A stretch of DNA of 9,093 nt from contig CALGWX010000205.1 of NCBI GenBank assembly GCA_937936215.1, positions 1-9,093 on the forward strand, given 5' to 3'. Made by a program: the position numbers and the translations under genes. How positions within the stretch are numbered: the first letter of the stretch is position 1; each line of letters begins with the position of its first letter. Of this stretch, positions 1 to 6,240 are shown piece after piece. The stretch is from an uncultured Burkholderiaceae bacterium (GTDB lineage Bacteria > Pseudomonadota > Gammaproteobacteria > Burkholderiales > Burkholderiaceae_F). The notes below the pieces were generated by a model. That model did no database searches, was not told where the DNA came from, and saw nothing but the letters and a program-made list of their open reading frames with translations.

Positions 1-528
1 GGGGGCCGGGTCGCCCGCAGCGCGCTGGGCCACGCCGGCGCCACCCGGCCACACCTTGGCCTCATGCGCCGACGCGCCTCCGCTTGCGGCGGCTTTCTTC
101 GCGCCGGGCGCGGCAGGCTTGCGCGCCACCTTCGGCGCCGCTTTCTTCGCGGCCCTCCCGGCCTTTGACCCGCCCGGCTTCTGCCTTGCCCGGCCGCCCG
201 CGCCGGCGCGCGCCTTCGGGGCTGCCTTGCCCTGCACCTTAGCCAGCCGCTCGGCAAAGCGCGCCAGCACCGCGTCGAACAGTTCCGCCTTGGCGGCGGT
301 GCGGGCGTTGGCATCGGCGCGGGCCGGCTTGGCGCCGGGCACCCGCGCGGCCACGCGCTGGCGGCGCAGCAGGTCGCGGTACTTGTCGCGCAGCGCGCGG
401 GCGCGGACCACCTTCAGTTTCAACCGCGCTTCGGTCATCGACTTGATCGCGTCACCGCCGCTGGCGAGCACGAGTTCGAGTTCCGGCTTGGTGCACAGTT
501 GGCGGGCCTGGCGCAGGTTGACGGGCAT
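1..528 (-). CDS. Basic protein with histone H1-like Lys/Ala/Pro tail, unknown function (3' end beyond window)
   Basis: The reading frame is open for 176 codons from ATG at 528 to the left window edge with no stop, so the C-terminus is missing. Residues 1-60 look like an ordered helical domain: it begins MPVNLRQARQLCT, has an acidic/hydrophobic stretch (PELELVLAS, 15-23) and then a basic helix (ALRDKYRDLLRRQR, 45-58). A second amphipathic helix covers about 76-98. From about 100 on the chain is low-complexity and rich in Ala, Lys, Pro and Gly, with AAKKAAPKVARK and GAKKAAA units like the tails of histone H1 or bacterial AlgP/Hc1-type proteins. I recall uncharacterised betaproteobacterial proteins with a similar N-terminus but know no function. 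A nucleoid or nucleic-acid-binding role is inference from composition only. It is transcribed divergently from the acyl-CoA ligase gene. The start is set by GAGGAG six bases upstream. Confidence 0.75.
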   Translation of the reverse strand, partial: MPVNLRQARQLCTKPELELVLASGGDAIKSMTEARLKLKVVRARALRDKYRDLLRRQRVAARVPGAKPARADANARTAAKAELFDAVLARFAERLAKVQGKAAPKARAGAGGRARQKPGGSKAGRAAKKAAPKVARKPAAPGAKKAAASGGASAHEAKVWPGGAGVAQRAAGDPAP

Positions 529-534
529 AAGCAT

Positions 535-540
535 CTCCTC
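535..540 (-). promoter_or_regulatory. Ribosome-binding site that decides the start of the basic-protein gene
   Basis: On the minus strand GAGGAG is followed by ATGCTTATG. Two in-frame ATG codons are possible (534 and 528). The first touches the Shine-Dalgarno sequence with no spacer, while the second sits six bases away, so 528 is the likely start. Confidence 0.7.
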
Positions 541-691
541 GTTGTGATGCGGCGAGTGTATCGGCGCGAGCGTGGCCGATGAGTGGGTGCCGCTGCTTGC
601 GGGAAAGCCCCGGTATCGAACGGCGCGGCGGGTTGCAGAGAATCCACCAACGCGCACCGGGCGCGTCCGTCGGGGCGCAACAAGAACCGCC

Positions 692-697
692 AAGGAG
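692..697 (+). promoter_or_regulatory. Ribosome-binding site fixing the fadD start
   Basis: A strong AAGGAG lies five bases before ATG 703. The frame is open further upstream, so this site is what favours 703 over the ATG at 583. Confidence 0.8.
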
Positions 698-702
698 ACA
701 GG

Positions 703-2442
703 ATGAACCGCCCCCCGCCCATCTACGACCTGAAGCCGTGGACGGTGCACTACGGCGCGGCCATCGCGGCCGACCTGGCGCCGCCGCGCCACGCGCACCT
801 GGCGCAGATGGTGCGAGCCGCCGCCGCGCACCATGCGACTCGAACGGCCTTCACCACCTGCATGCCCAATGGGATGCACGGCTCGCTCACCTATCGGCAG
901 GTCGATCGGTACTCCGACGCTTTCGCCGTCTACCTGCGCGAGGTCGTAGGGCTCGCGGCCGGGGCGCGGGTGGCGGTGCAGATGCCGAACTGCCTCGCCT
1001 ATCCGGTGGCCGCCTTCGGCGTGCTGAAGGCCGGCTGCGTGCTGGTCAACACCAATCCGCTGTACACGCCGGCGGAAATGGAGCACCAGTTCGCGGACTC
1101 CGGCGCCGAGGCGCTGGTGATCGTCGACATGTTCGCCGACAAGCTGAAGTCGATCCTGGCCAAGACCTCGATCCGCCAGGTGATCGTCGCCGAGGTGCCG
1201 CAGTTTTTCTCGCGCGTGCCGCGGGCGGTGATCCGCGGCGTGATGAGGTGGTGGAACCGGGCGCTGCCGCCGATCCGCGTGCCCCATGTGCGGCTCGACT
1301 GGGCGCTGGCCGAAGGCGCCCTGGCGCGCGACCGCGGGCGCATCGACCCCGCTCGCTACACCGAGGGGCTCGGTGCCGACGCACTGGCGCTGCTGCAATA
1401 CACCGGCGGCACCACCGGTGTCGCCAAGGGCGCGATGCTCACCCACGGCAACCTGCTCGCCAACCTGGAGCAGGCGTTCGCGATGGGACGGTCGCACATC
1501 GACGAGGGCCGCGAGGTGGTGCTGACCGCGCTGCCGCTGTATCACATCTTCGCGTTCACCTTCAATTTGCTGTGCTTCTTCGCGGTCGGCGCGCGCAACG
1601 TGCTGGCGCCGAGCCCGCGGCCGATCGGCAACCTGCAACGCGCCTTCGACAACTACCCGATCACCTGGGTCAGCGGCGTCAACACGCTGTTCAACGCGCT
1701 GCTGAACGAGGAGTGGTTCACCGCCTTTCCGCCGAAGCACCTGAAGGCGGCGGTGGCCGGCGGCGCGGCGCTGCAGAGCGCGGTGGCGAGCCGCTGGCAG
1801 GCGGTGACCGGCACCCGCATCGCCGAGGGCTACGGCCTGACCGAGTCCTCGCCGGTGGTCTGCTTCAACCCGCTCGACGGCGTGCACAAGCCGGACTCGA
1901 TCGGGGTGCCGGTGCCCGGCACCGACGTGCGCCTGGTCGACGACCACGGCCAGCCGGTGCCGCTGGGCGAGCCGGGCGAACTCGTCGTGCGCGGGCCGCA
2001 GGTGATGCAGGGTTACTGGCAGCGGCCGGACGAGACCGCAAAGACGATCTGCGACGGCTGGCTGCACACCGGCGACGTGGCGGTGATGGACGGCGACGGC
2101 TACTTCCGCATCGTCGACCGCAAGAAGGACATGATCCTGGTGTCCGGCTTCAACGTGTACCCGAACGAGGTCGAGGACGCGATCGCGCGCATGGACGAGG
2201 TGCTGGAGGTCGCGGTGATCGGCGTGCCGGACGCGAAGAGCGGCGAGGCGGTGCACGCCTTCGTGGTGCCGATGGCCGACGGGCTCACCGAGGAGCAGGT
2301 GCGCGCGCACTGCCGGCGGCTGCTCACCGACTACAAGGTGCCGAAGCGCGTCGAGTTCCGCCGCGAGCTGCCGAAGACGCCGATCGGCAAGATCCTGCGC
2401 AAGGAACTGCGCGCCGAGTACAAGGCGAAGAACGGCGGTTGA
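703..2442 (+). CDS. fadD: Long-chain fatty acid-CoA ligase (FadD type)
   Basis: A 579-residue ANL-superfamily acyl-CoA synthetase. The family activates a carboxylate with ATP to an acyl-adenylate and then forms the CoA thioester, usually at the inner face of the cytoplasmic membrane, feeding beta-oxidation. Visible motifs in order: the ATP-binding P-loop YTGGTTGVAKGA from Y233; the adenine-binding YGLTE at 377-381; the GWLHTGD motif at 452-458 with the ribose-binding Asp458; the hinge/FACS stretch around DRKKDMI at 472-478 followed by SGFNVYPNEVE; and the C-terminal catalytic lysine in TPIGKILRK (K563). The length is close to E. coli FadD (561 aa), and the FACS stretch is nearly the same as I remember it for that enzyme, so a long-chain substrate is likely, though medium-chain or aromatic acids cannot be excluded. 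A BASS transporter gene follows on the same strand after 127 bp. Confidence 0.93.
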   Translation: MNRPPPIYDLKPWTVHYGAAIAADLAPPRHAHLAQMVRAAAAHHATRTAFTTCMPNGMHGSLTYRQVDRYSDAFAVYLREVVGLAAGARVAVQMPNCLAYPVAAFGVLKAGCVLVNTNPLYTPAEMEHQFADSGAEALVIVDMFADKLKSILAKTSIRQVIVAEVPQFFSRVPRAVIRGVMRWWNRALPPIRVPHVRLDWALAEGALARDRGRIDPARYTEGLGADALALLQYTGGTTGVAKGAMLTHGNLLANLEQAFAMGRSHIDEGREVVLTALPLYHIFAFTFNLLCFFAVGARNVLAPSPRPIGNLQRAFDNYPITWVSGVNTLFNALLNEEWFTAFPPKHLKAAVAGGAALQSAVASRWQAVTGTRIAEGYGLTESSPVVCFNPLDGVHKPDSIGVPVPGTDVRLVDDHGQPVPLGEPGELVVRGPQVMQGYWQRPDETAKTICDGWLHTGDVAVMDGDGYFRIVDRKKDMILVSGFNVYPNEVEDAIARMDEVLEVAVIGVPDAKSGEAVHAFVVPMADGLTEEQVRAHCRRLLTDYKVPKRVEFRRELPKTPIGKILRKELRAEYKAKNGG

Positions 2443-2569
2443 AGCGCTTTTGGCGCAACGCCTGCCGCCATCCCCGATGCCAGCAACTGACCGCACCCGG
2501 CCGTCCACCAGTGCGCCATCGACCCCCTGAGCCCCGGCCGACGCCGGAGCGCGAAATCATGGAGCCACG

Positions 2570-3490
2570 ATGCTGACCGAACTCGAAACCAAGCTGCTCG
2601 GCCTGATGATGATGGTCATCATGCTCGGCATGGGCTCGTCGCTCACCTTCAAGGACTTCCGCATCGCCTTCCGCAAGCCGCAGGGCCTCCTCATCGGCCT
2701 GCTGTGCCAGTACGGGATCATGCCGATGCTCGGCTACGTGATGGCGGTGGCGCTCGGCCTGCCGCCGGCGCTGGCCATCGGCCTGATCCTGATGGGCTGC
2801 ATGCCGGGCGGCACTACCTCGAACATCTTTGCCTACTTCAGCAAGGGCGTTCTCGCCCTGTCGATCATGATGACGATCTGCTCCACCCTGGTGGCGGTCG
2901 CCATGGTGCCGCTGCTGCTGGAGTTCTACTCGGGCCTGAAGGGTCTGCCGGCGGAGTACACGGTGCCGGCTGGTAACGTGGCGCAGGTGCTGGCGATCCT
3001 GGTCGTGCCGACGCTGATCGGCATGGCGCTGCGCAAGTGGAACCCGAACGTCGGCGCCACCATCGAGTTAGTCGGCGGCTTCCTCGGCATCTTCGTGATC
3101 CTGTTCCTGATCGTCACCTGGGTGCCGCGCAACCACATGCTGCTGGCGACCACGCCGTGGTTCGTCTACTTCGCCGCCATCGGCCTGGGCCTGATCGGCA
3201 TGGCGCTCGGCTTCTTCCTCAGCCGCTGGCTGCAGCAGGATCCGCGCCGTGCGCGCACCATCGCGCTGGAGACGGGCATCCAAAACGGCCCGCTGGCGGT
3301 GCTGATCGTGCTGCTGACCTTCCAGGGCGAGATGCAGCAGGAGGTGCTGCTGATTCCGGTGCTGTACTCGCTGTTCATCGTGCTGACCTCCAGCGCGGTG
3401 ACAGTGTGGTTCCGCCGCATCACCACGCGCGAGGAACTGGCGCGCGACAACGCCAAGGTGCCCACGGCCGCCCTGCCGGCGGCGGCGTAG
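2570..3490 (+). CDS. BASS-family sodium-dependent transporter (bile acid:Na+ symporter family)
   Basis: A 306-residue polytopic membrane protein of the bile acid:sodium symporter (SLC10/BASS) family, expected in the cytoplasmic membrane and importing an organic anion with Na+. It shows the two family signatures: GCMPGGTTSN at 76-85 (first crossover region) and ALETGIQNGPLA at 232-243. The latter holds the Glu234, Gln238 and Asn239 that correspond to the Na+-site residues of bacterial ASBT homologues. I count about nine to ten hydrophobic segments (roughly 8-25, 37-60, 65-80, 92-117, 137-154, 165-185, 196-219, 236-252, 258-281). The start ATG has GGAG five bases upstream. The substrate is not predictable from sequence; bacterial members carry bile acids, pantoate, pyruvate or other carboxylates. 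Adjacency to the acyl-CoA ligase gene makes a carboxylate substrate attractive, but that is inference. The C-terminal Ala-rich tail (298-306) is unremarkable. Confidence 0.9.
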   Translation: MLTELETKLLGLMMMVIMLGMGSSLTFKDFRIAFRKPQGLLIGLLCQYGIMPMLGYVMAVALGLPPALAIGLILMGCMPGGTTSNIFAYFSKGVLALSIMMTICSTLVAVAMVPLLLEFYSGLKGLPAEYTVPAGNVAQVLAILVVPTLIGMALRKWNPNVGATIELVGGFLGIFVILFLIVTWVPRNHMLLATTPWFVYFAAIGLGLIGMALGFFLSRWLQQDPRRARTIALETGIQNGPLAVLIVLLTFQGEMQQEVLLIPVLYSLFIVLTSSAVTVWFRRITTREELARDNAKVPTAALPAAA

Positions 3491-3520
3491 CGCAGCGCGT
3501 CGGCCCGCTTCCGCGGTAAG

Positions 3521-3540
3521 GGCAAGCGGCGGCAAGCGCC
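3521..3540 (+). repeat. Short tandem duplication of a 10-bp unit
   Basis: GGCAAGCGGC is followed directly by GGCAAGCGCC, nine of ten bases identical. It lies just after the BASS gene in the convergent intergenic region. No function is evident. Confidence 0.5.
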
Positions 3541-3563
3541 AGCGCCAAGATCGCCCGGTGACG

Positions 3564-3606
3564 AAAGCAAAAGGCCCGCGGCGGGCTTGCGCCCCGCCGC
3601 GGGCCT
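3564..3606 (-). terminator. Intrinsic terminator of the 86-aa protein gene
   Basis: A perfect 14-bp inverted repeat (AGGCCCGCGGCGGG at 3572-3585, its complement at 3593-3606) encloses a 7-base loop. Read on the minus strand the stem is followed by TTTTGCTTT, a good interrupted U-tract, and it begins 18 bases after the stop of the minus-strand gene. On the plus strand the stem is followed by TGCTTGG, so any termination of the convergent BASS transcript here would be weaker. Confidence 0.85.
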
Positions 3607-3624
3607 GCTTGGCAGCCGCGCGAG

Positions 3625-3885
3625 TTATCGGCGCAACTGCCTCGCCTTGCCGCTTTGCTCCTGACGGCGACGCAGCCGCCCCAGCATGCGCTGCAGGCGG
3701 TTGACGCGACGCGTCGGCATGTCGGGCAGCTCCGGCGCGGCCACCGGGATGACCTTCATTCGGCGCTGCCTGCCGAGCGAGGCCAGCGCGCGGACGATGG
3801 CCGCGAAGCGCTGCAGCGCGGCGCGCTGCTCGCCATCGAGGTCGGCCGGAAGGGGGAAGGTCGCGGCAGATGTTTGAGTCGTCAT
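3625..3885 (-). CDS. Small arginine-rich protein, unknown function
   Basis: An 86-residue protein that I do not recognise. Residues 1-20 are neutral to acidic (MTTQTSAATF, then ADLDGEQ); residues 20-44 form a probable amphipathic helix (RAALQRFAAIVRALASLGRQRR); residues 45-56 are Pro-rich (VIPVAAPELPDMP). The C-terminus 59-86 is very basic (RRVNRLQRMLGRLRRRQ and so on), giving a high net positive charge that would suit RNA, DNA or phospholipid binding. There is no signal peptide or membrane span. Its reality is supported by an AGAGGG ribosome-binding site six bases before the ATG and by a strong intrinsic terminator just past the stop. The frame remains open far upstream on the minus strand, but that extension is a shadow of the Na/Pi gene. 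It is transcribed in the same direction as the Na/Pi cotransporter gene 277 bp upstream. Confidence 0.7.
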   Translation of the reverse strand: MTTQTSAATFPLPADLDGEQRAALQRFAAIVRALASLGRQRRMKVIPVAAPELPDMPTRRVNRLQRMLGRLRRRQEQSGKARQLRR

Positions 3886-4162
3886 GGGAAGCCCTCTGGG
3901 ACGAGTTGACGTGGATGAAGTCCGCGCCGACGACATCGCGAAGCGAGCGCTTCGCCAGAGGGGCCCGCCCGCGCAGACGACAATCAGACTGCGAGTTCCG
4001 CGCCAGGTTGCTCGGGAGTTTCCCCGGCGCTGGAGGGCCACGCTTCGCGCCCGTTGGCGCCACGGGCCAGCCGCGCGCGGCTGTCTGGCTGTCGTGACCT
4101 CGCCACCGCCATCGACGGATCCGCGCGCGTCGCCCGCGCGGCACGACGCGAGCAGGCGTCGC
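3886..4162. other. Intergenic region between Na/Pi gene and 86-aa gene
   Basis: These 277 bp lie downstream of the Na/Pi stop and upstream of the small gene, both on the minus strand. Besides the leader repeats at 3892-3962 I see a small hairpin (GCCCGT / ACGGGC, about 4049-4067) without a U-tract in either direction. No clear promoter or intrinsic terminator for the Na/Pi gene is visible. Confidence 0.4.
3892..3962 (-). promoter_or_regulatory. Leader of the 86-aa protein gene with possible RBS-sequestering fold
   Basis: CCCTCTGG at 3892-3899 (which includes the complement of the AGAGGG ribosome-binding site at 3892-3897) has its exact 8-bp inverted copy CCAGAGGG at 3955-3962. Immediately inside the distal arm lies a near-perfect palindrome (GCGAAGCG at 3938-3945, AG, CGCTTCGC at 3948-3955; the two elements share base 3955). 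In a minus-strand transcript these could form a hairpin plus a closing helix that hides the ribosome-binding site. The palindrome could instead be a dimeric-regulator operator. Only the repeats are seen; the function is inferred. Confidence 0.35.
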
Positions 4163-5782
4163 TCAGACGTCGGACGGCGCCGACCCGTCCGGCTCCTCCG
4201 GCGGCAGGGTCTCGTCCGGCGCCAGGTAGTGGCTGGCGCGCCACGCATGGTTGGTGACGCGCTCCAGCCAGCGGATCGCATCGAGCGCGCGCAAGGCCTC
4301 GGCCGGCCCCTGCGCGCCGGCGGCGGTGCGCCGCAGGACGTCGAGGCGCTCGCGCTGCCGCAGCTCGGCCAGGGCGAGCGCCCGCCGCTCGACTTCGTCG
4401 AGCCAGCCGGAATCGCGGCGGCCGAGCAGTCCCGCTCGCGCCAGCGCCAGCACCTCGCGGCACTGGGCGACGGCGGGCTGCAGCGCCGGCTGCGCCAGCT
4501 CGCCGAGGATCGCTGCCGGCGGGTCGAGCCGCGGCAGCAGGCGCGCCAGGTGGTCGATCGCGTGCAGTTGCGCCACCCGCAGCGGCGACGGCGGGGCGTC
4601 TTCGCTGATCGGCGGAATGCGGGCGAGGAAGCGCTGCGTGCGCTCGAAGGCGGTGGCCAGTTCGGCCCGGCGCGTGGCGTCGAAGGCCACGGGGTTGCCG
4701 TCCAGAAGGGCATCGATCGCATCGAGGATCTCGACCGTGATCTCGATGAGCGTGCGCCGGGTCGCCTCCAGCGCCACCGCCGGCGCGTAAAGCAGCGAGT
4801 CGTCCAGGTGCCGGGTCAGCCGCAGGCCGCGCTCCGGCAGCAGCCGCTCGATCAGGCGCGCCAGCGGCTCGGCGAAGGGCAGGAAGATGGCCACGCCGAG
4901 CGCGATGAACAGGGTGTGGAACAGGGCCAGGCTCACCGCGCCCGCCTCGACGTCGAGCTGGCGCTGCGCCCACGACACCAGCCACAGCAGCGACGGCAGC
5001 AGCAGGATCGCGATCAGCCCGGTGGCAAGGTTGAACAGCACGTGCGCCGCGGCGGTGCGCTTCGCCGGCACGGTGCCGCCGATGGCGGCCAGCGCGCCAG
5101 TCACCGTCGTGCCGATGGCGGCGCCGATGACCACCGCGGCCGCCTGCTCGAAGCTCACCACCTGGGTGTGCAACGCGGTGAGCGTCGTGGCCACCGCGGC
5201 GCTGGAGGACTGCATCACCACCGTCATCGCGATGCCGATCGCCATCGCCGCCAGGTGGCCAAGGGCCCCCGCCGAAGGCAGGCGGGCCAGATCGAAGCGG
5301 CCGGCCAGCGCCTGCATGCCCTCCTGCAGCGTGCCGATGCCGACGAAGATCAGGCCGAAGCCCGCGAGCGCCAGCCCGAGCGCGCGGCCGCGGCCGCGCG
5401 CCAGCAGGCGCAGCAGCGCGCCGATGCCGACCAGCGGCAGCGCGTAGAAGCCGAGGCTCACCTTCAGCCCCAGCACTGACACCATCCAGCCGGTGCCGGT
5501 GGTGCCGAGGCTCGCCCCCATCACCACACCGACCGCCTGCGGGAAGGTGATCAGTCCGGCACTGACGAAGCCGATCAGCGTCACCGTGGTGGCGCTGGAG
5601 GACTGCACCATCAGGGTCACCAGCGCGCCGGAGCCGAACGCCTTGGCAGGCGTTCCGGTGAAGCGTGCCAGCGCCTGCTGCAGCGCCTCGCCAGCGAACG
5701 ACTTCAGACCGTCGGTGAGCAGCACCATGCCGAGCAGGAACAGGCCGATGCCGCCGAGCAGTTGGAAGGTCGTCGCGGTCAT
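4163..5782 (-). CDS. Na+/phosphate cotransporter with C-terminal PhoU-like domain
   Basis: A 539-residue membrane protein of the Na/Pi-cotransporter (SLC34/NptA) family, similar in size and layout to E. coli YjbB (about 543 aa). The N-terminal half holds the inverted repeat typical of the family: QSSSATT at 60-66 and QSSSAAV at 191-197, each followed about 30 residues later by a glycine/threonine loop (GASLGTTGTG 89-98; GAAIGTTVTG 220-229). Hydrophobic spans run from about residue 6 to 312. Residues 325-525 are soluble, helical and charged, as in the PhoU-like domain of bacterial members. Such proteins move phosphate with Na+; YjbB has been linked to phosphate export, so direction here is undetermined. 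I chose ATG 5782 (MTATTFQLLGGIGLF) because the hydrophobic segment follows at once. An in-frame GTG at 5836 would add 18 Cys/Pro/Arg-rich residues. Neither has a clear ribosome-binding site. A larger overlapping minus-strand frame (3984-5894) is a GC artefact. Confidence 0.9.
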   Translation of the reverse strand: MTATTFQLLGGIGLFLLGMVLLTDGLKSFAGEALQQALARFTGTPAKAFGSGALVTLMVQSSSATTVTLIGFVSAGLITFPQAVGVVMGASLGTTGTGWMVSVLGLKVSLGFYALPLVGIGALLRLLARGRGRALGLALAGFGLIFVGIGTLQEGMQALAGRFDLARLPSAGALGHLAAMAIGIAMTVVMQSSSAAVATTLTALHTQVVSFEQAAAVVIGAAIGTTVTGALAAIGGTVPAKRTAAAHVLFNLATGLIAILLLPSLLWLVSWAQRQLDVEAGAVSLALFHTLFIALGVAIFLPFAEPLARLIERLLPERGLRLTRHLDDSLLYAPAVALEATRRTLIEITVEILDAIDALLDGNPVAFDATRRAELATAFERTQRFLARIPPISEDAPPSPLRVAQLHAIDHLARLLPRLDPPAAILGELAQPALQPAVAQCREVLALARAGLLGRRDSGWLDEVERRALALAELRQRERLDVLRRTAAGAQGPAEALRALDAIRWLERVTNHAWRASHYLAPDETLPPEEPDGSAPSDV

Positions 5783-5849
5783 GACGTGGGGCCGTACTGT
5801 CCGGCGCACGGAGCGGCAACCGGGGCAACCCGGCACGAGGGCCCCGACA

Positions 5850-5887
5850 GCAACTCCGCCGAGGTGGTTGACAGCCTCGGCCGTTGC
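5850..5887. repeat. Two-part inverted repeat upstream of the Na/Pi gene
   Basis: GCAAC (5850-5854) and GCCGAGG (5858-5864) pair with CCTCGGC (5875-5881) and GTTGC (5883-5887), giving 12 base pairs with a small internal loop and a 10-base apical loop that contains TTGACA. It sits 68-105 bases upstream of the Na/Pi start, so it could be a 5' leader structure on the minus strand or an operator overlapping a plus-strand -35 element. Confidence 0.5.
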
Positions 5888-6078
5888 ACTTCATTGACTG
5901 ATCGGTGCCGCCACCGTTACCTGGTCATTATCGGTGCAGCCACGGCCAACTCGCGTCGCCGGCAGCCGCTCGCCGCGCGGCGACTTGCCTTCAGCGCGAG
6001 CTGCACGCGAAAGCGGAGGCGGGACAGCAAGCGCACGTGGCCCGACTGCCGGCACCCCGCCGCGCCATGGCGCAGGCA

Positions 6079-6094
6079 GCCGGTGCGAACCGGC
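6079..6094. repeat. Small hairpin with GCGA tetraloop
   Basis: GCCGGT and ACCGGC enclose GCGA, a GNRA-type tetraloop in the plus-strand transcript, about 150 bases before the LapA-domain gene. Its wider context vaguely recalls the central hairpin of cobalamin riboswitches, but other conserved parts are missing. Confidence 0.4.
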
Positions 6095-6240
6095 GGCGTC
6101 GACTGTCGCGCTGACGGGCGAGGCCATGCGCCCCCTTCGCGCCTCGCTGCCCGATTACGATTCGAGACGCCGCGACGTCGCCCCGCAACACCAACCGCTT
6201 CGAACCTGTTTGCATCGCGGCAACAACGAGACCCGGAATC

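Larger units (their letters stand above)
529..702. other. Divergent intergenic region
   Basis: These 174 bp separate the minus-strand basic-protein gene from the plus-strand acyl-CoA ligase gene and must hold both promoters unless transcription enters from outside. I could not find a convincing -35/-10 pair; the best -35-like TTGCGG (597-602) lacks a correctly spaced -10. The acyl-CoA ligase frame stays open upstream to an ATG at 583, but that ATG has no ribosome-binding site. Confidence 0.5.
5783..6240. other. 458-bp non-coding divergent region
   Basis: This lies between the Na/Pi start (minus) and the LapA-domain gene (plus). Open frames cross it on both strands, but their products are Arg/Ala/Pro-rich with no recognisable features, so I regard it as non-coding. 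It contains TTGACA at 5868-5873 and TTGACT at 5894-5899 on the plus strand, without good -10 partners, and GATAAT at 5932-5927 on the minus strand, without a good -35. It also holds an interrupted inverted repeat at 5850-5887 and a GNRA-type hairpin at 6079-6094. TACGAT at 6156-6161 is a possible -10 for the plus-strand gene. Confidence 0.5.

Noticed and set aside
56..547. A 163-codon plus-strand frame at the left end
   Set aside because: It is antisense to the basic-protein gene, which has a good ribosome-binding site and a sensible helical N-terminus; the plus frame is low-complexity Ala/Arg/Ser.
597..619. TTGCGG...TATCGA as a promoter of the acyl-CoA ligase gene
   Set aside because: Spacing of only 11 bases between the elements and a poor -10 match.
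583..702. A 40-residue upstream extension of the acyl-CoA ligase
   Set aside because: No ribosome-binding site at ATG 583 and unconserved-looking residues, whereas ATG 703 has AAGGAG at ideal spacing.
2528..2547. A small CCGGC/GCCGG hairpin between the ligase and BASS genes as a terminator
   Set aside because: A stem of only five pairs and no U-tract after it.
579..2576. A 665-codon plus-strand frame over the acyl-CoA ligase gene
   Set aside because: It is an Arg/Ala/Gly-rich shadow; all ligase motifs lie in the other frame.
4049..4067. The GCCCGT/ACGGGC hairpin as the Na/Pi terminator
   Set aside because: It is about 100 bases past the stop and no T-run follows on the minus strand.
3884..5479. 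A 531-codon plus-strand open frame antisense to the Na/Pi gene
   Set aside because: The product is rich in Gln, Arg, Gly and His without recognisable domains, typical of the antisense of Leu/Ala/Arg-rich GC-rich genes.
3984..5894. A 636-codon minus-strand open frame longer than the Na/Pi gene it overlaps
   Set aside because: The product is an Arg/Ala/Pro/His/Gly-rich shadow with no family motifs, while the other frame has clear Na/Pi signatures. High GC removes stops in off frames.
6190..6215. TTCGAACC resembling a tRNA T-loop
   Set aside because: No acceptor stem, anticodon arm or D-arm can be built around it.
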